Below are positions 19,982 through 29,058 of a DNA stretch of 36,991 nt, piece after piece. Source of the stretch: a bacterium. GTDB taxonomy: Bacteria; Actinomycetota; Acidimicrobiia; Spongiisociales; JAENVV01. The stretch is taken from assembly GCA_024639975.1 (NCBI GenBank), contig JAHEFX010000011.1, positions 1-36,991 of the forward strand. The letters are read 5' to 3'. The position numbers were made by a program, and so were the translations under genes. Each line of letters starts with the position of its first letter. Position 1 is the stretch's first letter. The notes below the pieces were generated by a model. That model was not told the origin of the DNA, did no database searches, and was given only the letters and a program-made list of their open reading frames with translations.

Positions 19982-20012
19982 GTATCGTCCTCAATAACGA
20001 TACTCATTCTCA
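19982..20012. promoter_or_regulatory. Candidate Zur/Fur box in the zur/znuA divergent region
   Basis: Minus strand TGAGAATGAGTATCG (19998-20012) matches 12/15 of the classical 7-1-7 Fur-family TGATAATGATTATCA; overlapping dyad GTATCGT-N8-ACGATAC at 19982-20003. Confidence 0.68.
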
Positions 20013-20026
20013 TTCAGTAGGCCCAG

Positions 20027-20998
20027 TTGAGAAACCCGATCAAGCGCTTCCTCGTCCCGCTCCTGGTCCTTGCCCTGTTCGGTGCCGCCTGTTCGGCCGA
20101 CGCCGGTGACCGGGCTGAGGGCCCGGCGGTCGTGGTGACGACGACGGTCCTGGGCGACATCGTCGGCCGGGTCGTCGGTGATGCCGGTTCGGTCGAGGTC
20201 CTCATGCCGATCGGCGCCGACCCCCACGACTTCTCCGCTTCGTCGGCACAGGTCGCCGCCGTGAGTTCGGCCGACCTCGTGGTCGCCAACGGACTCGGAC
20301 TCGAAGAAGGTCTGGAGGACGTGCTCGAAGCCGCCGCCGGCGACGGAGTCGTCGTCCTCTACGCAGGCGAGCTCGCAGACCCGCTCCCGTTCGACGACGA
20401 CCACGATCACGACGAAGACGAGGCCGACCACGACGACGAAGACGAGGTCGATCACGATCACGACCACGGTGACTACGACCCGCATGTCTGGATGGATCCG
20501 TCCCGCATGGTCGAGGTCGTCGGGGAGGTTGCCGAGGCACTTGGGGCGATCGACGCCGAGGGTTCCTGGGCCGAGAACGCCGACGCGTACATCGGCGAGT
20601 TGACCGGACTCGACGCGGACATCGAGGCATCGTTGGCCGTCATCGATCACTCCGACCGCAAGCTCGTGACCAACCACCTGTCGTTCGGCTATTTCGCCGA
20701 CCGCTACGACTTCGAGGTCGTCGGCGTCGTCGTCCCCGGCGGATCGACCTTGGCCGAGCCGAGCTCGGCCGAGTTGGCGGCACTCGTCGAGACCATGGAG
20801 AGCGAAGGCGTCGACGTGGTCTTCGCCGAGACCACCGAGTCGGCGACGCTCGCCGAGGCCCTCATCGAGGAACTGGGTGAGGACGCATCGGTCGTCGAGC
20901 TCTACACCGGGTCGCTCGGCGGGGACGGCTCCGGCGCCGAGACCTACATCGGGATGATGTCCACCAACGCCGAGCTGATCGCCGCCGCCCTCGGGTAG
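20027..20998 (+). CDS. znuA: Zinc ABC transporter substrate-binding lipoprotein ZnuA
   Basis: Lipobox LFGAAC; VVTTTVLGDIVGRVVGDAGSVEVLMPIGADPHDF; His/Asp-rich loop DDDHDHDEDEADHDDEDEVDHDHDHGDYDPHVWMDP. TTG start. Confidence 0.93.
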   Translation: MRNPIKRFLVPLLVLALFGAACSADAGDRAEGPAVVVTTTVLGDIVGRVVGDAGSVEVLMPIGADPHDFSASSAQVAAVSSADLVVANGLGLEEGLEDVLEAAAGDGVVVLYAGELADPLPFDDDHDHDEDEADHDDEDEVDHDHDHGDYDPHVWMDPSRMVEVVGEVAEALGAIDAEGSWAENADAYIGELTGLDADIEASLAVIDHSDRKLVTNHLSFGYFADRYDFEVVGVVVPGGSTLAEPSSAELAALVETMESEGVDVVFAETTESATLAEALIEELGEDASVVELYTGSLGGDGSGAETYIGMMSTNAELIAAALG

Positions 20999-21015
20999 GA
21001 CGGTACGTTGAGCGC

Positions 21016-21852
21016 ATGGACTGGTTGATCGAGCCGTTCGAGCTTGCCTTCCAGCAGCGGGCGCTGCTGGCAGGGGCGCTTGGCTCGGTGGCCCTCTCGG
21101 TGGTCGGGACCTGGGTGGTGATCCGGGGTATGGCGTTCCTCGGGGATGCCCTCGCCCACGGCGTGGTCCCCGGCATCGCACTCGCCGTGCTGTTCGACTT
21201 CAACCCCCTGCTCGGTGCGGTGGCCGCGGCGGTGGTGATGATCGGGGCGATCAACCTGGTCCACCGCCAGACCCGCATCACCGAGGACACGTCGATCGGG
21301 CTCCTCTTCGCAGGGATGCTCGCCCTCGGTGTGATCGTCATCTCGATCACGCCTTCCTATACGGGGAGCCTCACGTCGATCCTGTTCGGGGACGTCCTCG
21401 GAGCCACGACGGTCGACCTGCGCAACCTCGCCATCGTCGTGGCCGTCGTACTCGTCGCCTCGCTGCTCTTCTACCGCTCGTTCCTCGTGCTGTCATTCAA
21501 CGAGCAGAAAGCCGAGCTGCTCGGGCTCCGGCCCCGAACCGCGCACGTCGCCCTTCTCGGTCTGGTGACGCTGGCGATCGTCGGTTCGGCACAGACGGTC
21601 GGGACATTGCTGGTCTTCGGCCTGCTCGTCGGTCCGCCGGCCACTGCCGCCCTCCTGGTGCGGCGCGTGCCGGCGATGATGGTCACCGCTGCCGGGATCG
21701 GGCTGGCCTCGGTGGCAGGCGGGTTGGTCATCAGCTACCACGCCGGGACGGCCGGTTCGGCGACGATGGCGATCCTCCCGGTGGTCCTCTTCTTCATCGT
21801 GCTCGGTGTCCGATCGCTCGGTGCCGGTCGCCACGCCTCCACCGCTGCCTGA
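21016..21852 (+). CDS. znuB: Zinc ABC transporter permease ZnuB
   Basis: RGMAFLGDALAHGVVPGIALAVLF, polytopic ABC-3 family permease; follows znuA. Confidence 0.92.
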   Translation: MDWLIEPFELAFQQRALLAGALGSVALSVVGTWVVIRGMAFLGDALAHGVVPGIALAVLFDFNPLLGAVAAAVVMIGAINLVHRQTRITEDTSIGLLFAGMLALGVIVISITPSYTGSLTSILFGDVLGATTVDLRNLAIVVAVVLVASLLFYRSFLVLSFNEQKAELLGLRPRTAHVALLGLVTLAIVGSAQTVGTLLVFGLLVGPPATAALLVRRVPAMMVTAAGIGLASVAGGLVISYHAGTAGSATMAILPVVLFFIVLGVRSLGAGRHASTAA

Positions 21853-21910
21853 CGTCGCGAACCCGAGCCCGCAAGCGCACCGAAACGGGCGTCACGGACC
21901 GGCCGTCGAA

Positions 21911-21925
21911 TAGGGTCCCGGTCCG
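21911..21925 (+). promoter_or_regulatory. Putative leaderless promoter -10 (TAGGGT, 8 nt from GTG start)
   Basis: TAGGGT-cccggtcc-GTG read directly. Confidence 0.4.
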
Positions 21926-22779
21926 TGCGAACCCTCCATGCCGACCTCGTCGTCGACTGTGCCCAAGCCCTCGGGGAGGGTCCCATGTGGGATCCGGAAA
22001 CGGAAGTCCTCCACTGGGTGGGCATCGAGGACCAAGCGCTCCACCGCCTCCTGCCGGATGGATCGTGGCACACCGACCATGTCCCGGACCGGCCGGGCTG
22101 CGTCGTGCTCGACGAGGCGGGCAGACGCGTGGTCGCCTTTCCTTCTGGGATCTACGTCGAAGGTGACGGCTGGTCCCCGATCTCATCGATCTGCGCCGAT
22201 CGCGACGATGCCCGACTCAACGACGGCAAGGTGGCCCCGGACGGCCGTCTGGTCGTCGGGGAGATGCTCGAGGGCTCGGACGAACGAGATGGTCGCCTCT
22301 GGGCGGTCTCCGCAGACGGGACGTCGAGGCTCCTCCGGGACGACGTGACGATCAGCAACGGGCTTGCCTGGTCGGCCGACGGCGTCCACTTCTTCTACAT
22401 CGACACCCCGAGTCGACGGATCCGACGCTACGACTGGGTCTCCGAAGGCCGACTCGGCGACCCCACCGAAATCGTCCGGGTCCCCAACGAGGCCGGCTTC
22501 CCCGATGGGATGGCCGTCGATGACGAGGGCTGCCTCTGGGTTGCGCTCTGGAATGGACGCGGGCTCCACCGCTACACGCCGGAAGGTGTCCTGGACACGA
22601 GGATCGAGGTGCCGACCAGCAACGTGACCTCGTGTGCTTTCGGTGGCCCCGACGCCACGACGCTCTTCATCACGACCGCCAACGAATCCCTCCCGGACGA
22701 GCCGCAAGCCCATCCCGGAGGCCTCTTCGCCGTCGATCCGGGTGTCTCCGGGCCGTCACCCACGAGGTTCGGGTCGTGA
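21925..22779 (+). CDS. SMP-30/gluconolactonase/LRE family protein
   Basis: LGEGPMWDPETEVLHWVGIEDQALHR, DGRLVVGEM, ISNGLAWSADGVHFFYIDTPSRRI, FPDGMAVDDEGCLWVALWNG. Confidence 0.92.
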   Translation: MRTLHADLVVDCAQALGEGPMWDPETEVLHWVGIEDQALHRLLPDGSWHTDHVPDRPGCVVLDEAGRRVVAFPSGIYVEGDGWSPISSICADRDDARLNDGKVAPDGRLVVGEMLEGSDERDGRLWAVSADGTSRLLRDDVTISNGLAWSADGVHFFYIDTPSRRIRRYDWVSEGRLGDPTEIVRVPNEAGFPDGMAVDDEGCLWVALWNGRGLHRYTPEGVLDTRIEVPTSNVTSCAFGGPDATTLFITTANESLPDEPQAHPGGLFAVDPGVSGPSPTRFGS

Positions 22780-24731
22780 GCCGGCCCCTTTGGGATCCGA
22801 GCGCGGATCGGATCGCAGCGTCGGCCATGGAGCGGTTCCGTCGGCGGGTCGAGGCCTCGGGGGTGTCGGCTCCCGACTCCGTCGAGCTGCACCGCTGGTC
22901 GGTCGATGACCCGACGGCCTTCTGGTCCGCTGCATGGGACGACCTCGGGGTGCTCGGGGAGAAGGGCGATCGGATCATCGAGACGGGCGAGGACATGGCC
23001 GGCACCCGGTTCTTCCCCGATGCCCGAATCAGCGTCGTGGAGAACCTGCTCGACGGTCGTGGTGCCCCCGACGACGCCCCGGCGATCGAGTACCGGCGTG
23101 AGGACGGTGTCTCCCGGACGTTGACGTGGGCAGGCCTGCGGGAAGAGGTGGCGGCCTTTGCCGCCGCCCTGGCGGGGCAAGGTGTCGGGGAGGGCGATGT
23201 GGTCGCCGCCTGGATGCCGCACGTGCCGGAGACCATCATCGCGATGCTCGGTTCGGCGAGCCTCGGGGCCCTGTTCACGTCGACGTCGTCCGACTTCGGG
23301 ACTGCCGGCGTGGTCGATCGTTTCGGCCAGGTCGAGCCGTCGGTCCTCGTGGCGGCCGACAGCTACCTCTATGGGGGCAAGTCGTTCGACCGAACCGAAG
23401 CCCTGGCCGAGATCCGGGCGGCGCTGCCTTCATTGCGAGCGCTCGTCGTGGTCTCGCCGCTCGAGCCCCGCCCGATCGACGCCATCGACGACGCGACCTC
23501 ATGGGATGAGTTCACCGGTCCCCATGCCGGTGCCGCACTCGTCGTCGAGCGCCGACCATTCGATCACCCCTGGTACGTCCTGTACTCCTCGGGCACGACC
23601 GGCAAGCCGAAGTGCATGATCCACCGCACCGGCGGCGTGCTCCTCAAGCACCTCCAGGAGCAGCAGCACCAGTGCGACGTCAGGGCCGGCGACCGGCTGT
23701 TCTACTTCACGACCTGCGGGTGGATGATGTGGAACTGGCTCGTCTCGGGGCTGGCCTCGGGCGCGACCGTCGTGTTGTACGACGGCAACCCGGCCCACCC
23801 GGGACCCGAGGCGCTCTTCGACCTGGCCGACGAGCTCGACCTGACGCTGATGGGTGTCTCTGCCAAGTACATCGACGCGATCTCGAAGTCCGGGCTCCGA
23901 CCGGTGGAGAGCCATCGACTCGGATCCCTTCGCACCATTGCGTCCACGGGGTCGCCACTGTCTCCGGATGGCTTCCGCTTCGTCTACGACGACATCAAGT
24001 CCGATGTCCACCTTGCCTCGGTGAGCGGCGGGACCGATCTCTGCGGGTGCTTGGTCGGCGGCGACCCGACCCGGCCCGTCTTCGAGGGCGAGATCCAGGG
24101 AGCCTGCCTGGGTATGGACATCCAGGTCTACGACGACTCCGGCAGCCCGGCGGGCGTCGGCGAGCAGGGAGAGTTGGTGTGTGCTGCACCGTTCCCCTCC
24201 ATGCCCATCACGTTCTGGGGTGACGGCGGAGATGATCGCTACCGGGCGGCCTACTTCGAGCACTTCCCCGGTGTCTGGACCCACGGCGACTGGACCCTGC
24301 GAACCGTGCGTGGGGGGTTCGTGATCCTCGGCCGCTCGGACGCCACCCTCAACGCCGGCGGCGTCCGCATCGGCACTGCCGAGGTCTATCGGGTCGTCGA
24401 GCAGTTCGACGAGGTGGCCGAGGCGGTGGCGGTCGCCCAGCGCGTCGGCACCGACTCCCGGGTCGTGTTGTTCCTGCGGATGGCGGAGGGCGCGTCACTC
24501 CATGACGACCTCGCGGAACGGATCCGCCGTCGACTCCGGTCCGAGGAGTCGCCCCGCCACGTCCCGGCCGTCATGACGACCGTGGGGGACATCCCCCGAA
24601 CCCGGTCGGGCAAGATCAGCGAGCTGGCCGTGACCGCCGTGGTCAACGGGGACCCGGTCCGCAACACCGAGGCACTGGCCAACCCCGAGGCGCTGGCGCT
24701 CTTCGCCGACCGCCCGGAACTGGCCCGCTAG
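22776..24731 (+). CDS. Acetoacetate-CoA ligase (AMP-forming)
   Basis: YVLYSSGTTGKPKCMIHRTGGVLLKHLQEQQHQCDVRAGDRLFYFTTCGWMMWNW, GGTDLCGCLVGGDPTRPVFEGEIQG, PRTRSGKISELAV; GTGA overlap with the preceding gene. Confidence 0.93.
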   Translation: MSRPLWDPSADRIAASAMERFRRRVEASGVSAPDSVELHRWSVDDPTAFWSAAWDDLGVLGEKGDRIIETGEDMAGTRFFPDARISVVENLLDGRGAPDDAPAIEYRREDGVSRTLTWAGLREEVAAFAAALAGQGVGEGDVVAAWMPHVPETIIAMLGSASLGALFTSTSSDFGTAGVVDRFGQVEPSVLVAADSYLYGGKSFDRTEALAEIRAALPSLRALVVVSPLEPRPIDAIDDATSWDEFTGPHAGAALVVERRPFDHPWYVLYSSGTTGKPKCMIHRTGGVLLKHLQEQQHQCDVRAGDRLFYFTTCGWMMWNWLVSGLASGATVVLYDGNPAHPGPEALFDLADELDLTLMGVSAKYIDAISKSGLRPVESHRLGSLRTIASTGSPLSPDGFRFVYDDIKSDVHLASVSGGTDLCGCLVGGDPTRPVFEGEIQGACLGMDIQVYDDSGSPAGVGEQGELVCAAPFPSMPITFWGDGGDDRYRAAYFEHFPGVWTHGDWTLRTVRGGFVILGRSDATLNAGGVRIGTAEVYRVVEQFDEVAEAVAVAQRVGTDSRVVLFLRMAEGASLHDDLAERIRRRLRSEESPRHVPAVMTTVGDIPRTRSGKISELAVTAVVNGDPVRNTEALANPEALALFADRPELAR

Positions 24732-24732
24732 G

Positions 24733-25164
24733 TCAATCCCTCGGAACGGTGCCGAAGGTGAATGCGAACTCGGTCGGGCCGTGTTCGCCCAGGTGGGCCA
24801 ACCGCTCGGCCGACTCGGCGATCGTCGGTTCGTGGCCCTCGTCGATCGACCACAGTACGAGGTGGGGACCCTCGGGTCGCGTGAACCACTCCTGCCTGCG
24901 AACGAACGACTCGAGGTGGTCGCTCTTGTAGGTGTAGTGCTTGAGCGCCTCGGCAGACTCCCAGACCGACAGGTTGACCAGCATGTCGTCGCCGAACGGA
25001 CGGATCGACGTTGCCGTCCCCTGGTCGTCCTGGAGTCGCCATACGAAGCCGGGGGAGTGGTCGGCCAGGGCGTTCAGCTCGTCGAGCCGGTCGGTGAACC
25101 CAGACATCCGTGGGTCCTCGAGCGGGAAGCGCATCCGGGCGACGTTGAACTGGGCGACGTGCAT
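24733..25164 (-). CDS. DUF3291 domain-containing protein
   Basis: MHVAQFNVARMRFPLEDPRMSGFTDRLDELNALADHSPGFVWRLQ...VNLSVWESAEALKHYTYKSDHLESFVRRQEWF. Confidence 0.84.
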   Translation of the reverse strand: MHVAQFNVARMRFPLEDPRMSGFTDRLDELNALADHSPGFVWRLQDDQGTATSIRPFGDDMLVNLSVWESAEALKHYTYKSDHLESFVRRQEWFTRPEGPHLVLWSIDEGHEPTIAESAERLAHLGEHGPTEFAFTFGTVPRD

Positions 25165-25219
25165 CGGCGCAGGCTATGCGGGCACGCAAGGAGATCGGGT
25201 GTCGTACCCTTCCCGGCGC

Positions 25220-25291
25220 GCCGGGTTAGCTCAGTGGTAGAGCAGCCGCCTTGTAAGCGGCAGGTCGCGGGTTCGACCCCCGCACCCGGCT
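25220..25291 (+). tRNA. tRNA-Thr (anticodon TGT)
   Basis: GCCGGGT/ACCCGGC acceptor, TTAGCTCAGTGGTAGAGC D-arm, anticodon stem GCCGC-CTTGTAA-GCGGC, T-arm GGTTCGACCCC; no encoded CCA. Confidence 0.95.
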
Positions 25292-25362
25292 CGACGAACC
25301 TTGGCCTACGGGTCTGCCATTCGTAGAGTGTCCGAGGCGTTTCGGACCCCCTGGAGTCGCTG

Positions 25363-25884
25363 TTGGGATCTCACCTGAAGCCCGGGCGTACCCGCTTCGC
25401 GTGGGAGCTCGCCCGGTATGTCATCGCATGGACTGTCGTGGTCGCCGCCGTCGTCGGCCTGTTCTGGCTGCTCCAAGAGGTGCTCCCCGAGGTCGTTGCC
25501 GACGAGACGACGACCACGACGGCCCCCGCACCCGAGACCACTACGACCGTGGCACCGGCCCCGACGACCACGACCACGCTCCCGGTCGTCCGGCCACCGG
25601 GGGAGGTCACGGTCCTGGTCCTCAATTCGACGCTGCGCATCGGGCTGGCTGCCCGGGTGGCCGCCGACCTGAACGACCTCGGCTACGTCGTCGAGCAACC
25701 CGACAACGCCCGGCCCATCCGCCAGTTCACGACGATCCTCCATGCCGAGGGCTACGGCCTCGAGGCGCTCGAACTCGCCGAGACGGCGTTCGAGGACGAG
25801 GCCATCGTCGGGGTCGACACCGAGGACCGAACGAGCGACGAGGTGAACGTCGTGGTGGTCCTCGGCAGCTCGTACGACTCGTGA
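25363..25884 (+). CDS. LytR C-terminal domain-containing protein, membrane anchored
   Basis: N-terminal TM, TTTTTAPAPETTTTVAPAPTTTTTL linker, VTVLVLNSTLRIGLAARVAADLNDLGYVV...VVVVLG typical of LytR_C; TTG start. Confidence 0.82.
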   Translation: MGSHLKPGRTRFAWELARYVIAWTVVVAAVVGLFWLLQEVLPEVVADETTTTTAPAPETTTTVAPAPTTTTTLPVVRPPGEVTVLVLNSTLRIGLAARVAADLNDLGYVVEQPDNARPIRQFTTILHAEGYGLEALELAETAFEDEAIVGVDTEDRTSDEVNVVVVLGSSYDS

Positions 25885-26798
25885 GCGACGTGGCGGGCGA
25901 CGCCGAAGTCCCACGCGACCCGTTCGAGGTGAGAATCGGGGTCGGGGTGTCGGGTGCCGCCATCTCGTCGACCTGGGCCTGGCTCGCCGTCGGCATCGCC
26001 CTCGTCCTCGTCGGTGCCTCCGTGGCCATCGGGTTCGTGACCCCCGCCATCCTCCTCGACCTCGTGGCGTCGTGGCCGGTGGCCGCCCTCGGTGTCGCCG
26101 CCATCCCGGTGGCGTTCGCGTTCCGGTCGCGCTGGCCGGTCCTCGTGGCAGTCGTGCCGCTCCTGTTCCTGACCTGGGTGCTCGCCGGCGTGGGCTGGTT
26201 CCTCACCGACGGCATCGCCGAGCCCCCGTCTCGGGCCGGGGACATATTCGGACCCGACACCGACCCCGACCTCGGCACCTTCGTCGTCGAGTTGGACGGC
26301 CGCCTCGTGGTCACCGATGTGGTCGGCGTCGACTACGAACTCACGACGTCGCGCACCGGCGGCGACACGTCACCGCCCGAGGTGTACGAGAGCATCGGGA
26401 CGGGTCGGGTCGATGCACTCGCCCGCCCGCGCGGCCACACCGGGTGGTACGAGTCGTCGGGATGGCAGCTCGGTCTGCGGTCCGGCCCGGCCTGGACGCT
26501 CGACCTGACCGCCTCCGAGGTCGACGCGGACCTCACGACACTCACCGTCGCGACGGCGTCCATCGATGCCGACGGAACGGTCCGGGTCGGACGCGGGGCG
26601 GGGATCGTGTCGGTGTCTGCCGGTACGCTCACCATCGTGGTTCCGAGTGGAATGCCTGCCAGCGCCTCCGGCGCGACCTCGATCCCCGACGGCTGGACCG
26701 TCGAGGGAGGGATCGCGACCGCCCCGGCAGGCGCCGACGGGTTGGCGATCGACGTCGCCGACGGCGCCGACGTGACCGTCGTCGAGGACCCGTCGTGA
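25881..26798 (+). CDS. Membrane protein with C-terminal beta-rich extracytoplasmic region
   Basis: Three hydrophobic N-terminal segments then repetitive beta-rich sequence (GTVRVGRGAGIVSVSAGTLTIVVPSG...); GTGA overlaps both neighbours. Confidence 0.75.
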   Translation: MSDVAGDAEVPRDPFEVRIGVGVSGAAISSTWAWLAVGIALVLVGASVAIGFVTPAILLDLVASWPVAALGVAAIPVAFAFRSRWPVLVAVVPLLFLTWVLAGVGWFLTDGIAEPPSRAGDIFGPDTDPDLGTFVVELDGRLVVTDVVGVDYELTTSRTGGDTSPPEVYESIGTGRVDALARPRGHTGWYESSGWQLGLRSGPAWTLDLTASEVDADLTTLTVATASIDADGTVRVGRGAGIVSVSAGTLTIVVPSGMPASASGATSIPDGWTVEGGIATAPAGADGLAIDVADGADVTVVEDPS

Positions 26799-28003
26799 CG
26801 GCCGACGACTTCACCGACCGCATCCGACGAGTCGGCATCGTCGTTTGGAGCATCGTGGGCGTGCTCGTCCTGGTCGGGATACTCGTCTGGCTGCTCGCCC
26901 AGGCCCACGTCATCGTCATCCCGGTCGTGTTCGCCGGCGTGATCGTCTACCTGGCCAATCCGGTCGTGCGTCGCCTTGCGGCGGTCGGCGTGCCTCGGGC
27001 CTTCGGCACGCTGTTCACCTACGTCGTTTTCGCCGCCGCCCTCTTCGCACTGGGGCTCTGGATGGCACCTGCCATCCAGGAGCAGGCCGGCCAGCTCATC
27101 GAGCAGCTCCCCGTCATCTACGACGACCTGGCCAGCCGCGTGGAGAGCCTGCTCGCCCTCGTCGGCTTCGAGGTGGTCATCTATCGCCTCGACGAGCTGG
27201 CCGAGCTCATCCCCGACCTCGGCGCCGACTTCCAGACGGAGCTCCAGTCGCTGGTCGGCCAGGCGTTCGACGTCGCCCTGGGGGTCTTCGAAGCGGTGGC
27301 TCTCTTCCTCATCGCCCCGGTGATCGCCTTCTACGTGCTGGTCGACCTGCCCCGGCTCGAGGAGACGGGTCTCGAGCTGATGCCGGGCGGGATCGAGGCC
27401 GAGTCCCGCCACGTGCTGGAGCGGCTTGGACGGGCGCTCGGTGGCTTCGTTCGTGGCCAGCTGGTGGCGGCGACCGTCGTGGCGCTGCTCTCGGCGATCG
27501 GCTACCGGCTGGTCGGCCTCGAGCTCTGGCTGATCATCGCCATCATCGCCGGCCTGTTCAACATGATCCCGTTCGTCGGCCCGTGGGTGGCCGGACTGCT
27601 CGCCGTCGGTGTCGCGCTCGTGACCGGTGACCTGACCACGGTCGTCGGGGCGGCGATCGTCGCACTGGCCGTCCAGCAGCTCGACAACCACTTCGTCAGC
27701 CCACTGGTGCTCCGGGCGACGGTGAAGCTGCACCCCGCCCTCATCATCCTTGCGCTGCTCGTCGGTGGTTCGGTGGGTGGCCTCCTCGGTGTCGTGCTCG
27801 CGGTCCCGGTGCTGGCGGTGACGAAGGTGCTCGTCAGCCACTTCTGGCGCACCCGGGTCCTGGGCGAGCCATGGGAGCAGGCGGTCGAGTCCATCGTCTA
27901 CCAGACCGACCCGTCCGCGACGGCCGAGATGCTCGCCGTACGCCTCCGGAGGCGACAGGCCGAAGAGATGCCGAACGAGTCCACGTCCGACCAGGACGAG
28001 TAG
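26795..28003 (+). CDS. AI-2E/PerM family transporter
   Basis: Polytopic; VIVIPVVFAGVIVYLANPVVRRL, GLFNMIPFVGPWVAGLLAVGVAL, VQQLDNHFVSPLVLRATVKLHPALIILALLVGGSVGGLLGVVLAVPV. Confidence 0.92.
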   Translation: MTADDFTDRIRRVGIVVWSIVGVLVLVGILVWLLAQAHVIVIPVVFAGVIVYLANPVVRRLAAVGVPRAFGTLFTYVVFAAALFALGLWMAPAIQEQAGQLIEQLPVIYDDLASRVESLLALVGFEVVIYRLDELAELIPDLGADFQTELQSLVGQAFDVALGVFEAVALFLIAPVIAFYVLVDLPRLEETGLELMPGGIEAESRHVLERLGRALGGFVRGQLVAATVVALLSAIGYRLVGLELWLIIAIIAGLFNMIPFVGPWVAGLLAVGVALVTGDLTTVVGAAIVALAVQQLDNHFVSPLVLRATVKLHPALIILALLVGGSVGGLLGVVLAVPVLAVTKVLVSHFWRTRVLGEPWEQAVESIVYQTDPSATAEMLAVRLRRRQAEEMPNESTSDQDE

Positions 28004-28006
28004 CCC

Positions 28007-28975
28007 ATGGTCGACTTCGTGGTGGGACTTGCCTTCGCCGCGCTCGCCGTGCGTGGTTGGCTCCGCGGCCTCGTTCGGGAGTTCTTCGATCTCGTCGGAC
28101 TACTGGTCGGCGCCTTCGCCGGCCTGCGCTTCTCCGAGCCCGCCGGGCAGTTCGTGGCCGACTGGTCCGGGGCCTCGCCCGGTACCGCCCGGGTCGTCGG
28201 CGGCATCTCGTTGTTCATCCTGGTCGGCATAGTGGCCTCGATCGCCGCCCACTATGCGGGACGGGTAGCACGACTCCCCGGCTTCGGTCTCTCGAATCGG
28301 TTCGGCGGAGCCGTCTTCGCCGCCGGATGGGGCTGGGTCCTGGCCACCGTCGTCTTCAGCGTGCTGGCGCTGGCTCCGCTCCCGGAGCGGGCCGAGGCGC
28401 TGCTCGACGAGTCGACGCTTGCCACGACGCTCTCGGACCCCGACCAGCCAGCCCTCGTGACCTTCCGGGCGCTGGCCGGTGACCGATCGCTACAGGCCGC
28501 GCTCGGACTCGACGAGTTGCTCGGAGACGACAATGTCGTCCTCGAAGCCGATGAGACCTACCCGCTGGAGCCGGCCGAGCCGGGAGAGCTCAGCCGCCGC
28601 CCGCTCCTCGAGCGGACGATCGAGGACCTGGTGAACGACGCCCGCCTGGATGCCGGCGCCGGTCGACTCGTCCGGAACGCCGCCCTCGCCGACGTCGCAG
28701 CCGCCTACGCCGAGCGGATCGCCCTCGAAGGCCGATTCGGCCACACGGATTCCGACGGGGGCTCGATCGCCGACCGGGCCGATGCCGCCGGCATCAACTA
28801 TCGGGTGATCGGCGAGAACCTCGCGCTCGCTGCCACCGTGGAGACGGCCCATACCGGGTTGATGGCTTCCGAAGGGCATCGGGAGAACATCGTCTCCCCG
28901 CACTTCACCGACGTCGGCGTCGGCGTCGTGGAGGGACCACTTGGCCTCTTCGTCGTCCAGGTCTTCTCCGGCTGA
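28007..28975 (+). CDS. CvpA family membrane domain fused to CAP/SCP-like extracellular domain
   Basis: N-terminal CvpA-like TMs (VDFVVGLAFAALAVRGWLRGLVREFFDLVGLLVGAFAGL); C-terminal CAP motifs GHTDSDGGSIADRADAAGI, GENLA, GHRENIVSPHFTDVGVGVVEG. Confidence 0.86.
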   Translation: MVDFVVGLAFAALAVRGWLRGLVREFFDLVGLLVGAFAGLRFSEPAGQFVADWSGASPGTARVVGGISLFILVGIVASIAAHYAGRVARLPGFGLSNRFGGAVFAAGWGWVLATVVFSVLALAPLPERAEALLDESTLATTLSDPDQPALVTFRALAGDRSLQAALGLDELLGDDNVVLEADETYPLEPAEPGELSRRPLLERTIEDLVNDARLDAGAGRLVRNAALADVAAAYAERIALEGRFGHTDSDGGSIADRADAAGINYRVIGENLALAATVETAHTGLMASEGHRENIVSPHFTDVGVGVVEGPLGLFVVQVFSG

Positions 28976-29058
28976 GCGTCCTTTCGGGGTCGCCGAAGCT
29001 GGCGGACCCGGACAGGCATATCCTGCGGAGGTCCATCTAGGCCTGCTGGGAGAACACG

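Noticed and set aside
20202-20630. Arg-rich 142-aa minus-strand ORF
   Set aside because: Shadow of the Asp/His-rich region of znuA; low complexity.
26333-27841. 502-aa minus-strand ORF antisense to the AI-2E transporter, rich in D/E/H/R
   Set aside because: Mirror-frame artefact of a high-GC hydrophobic coding region; no domain signature.
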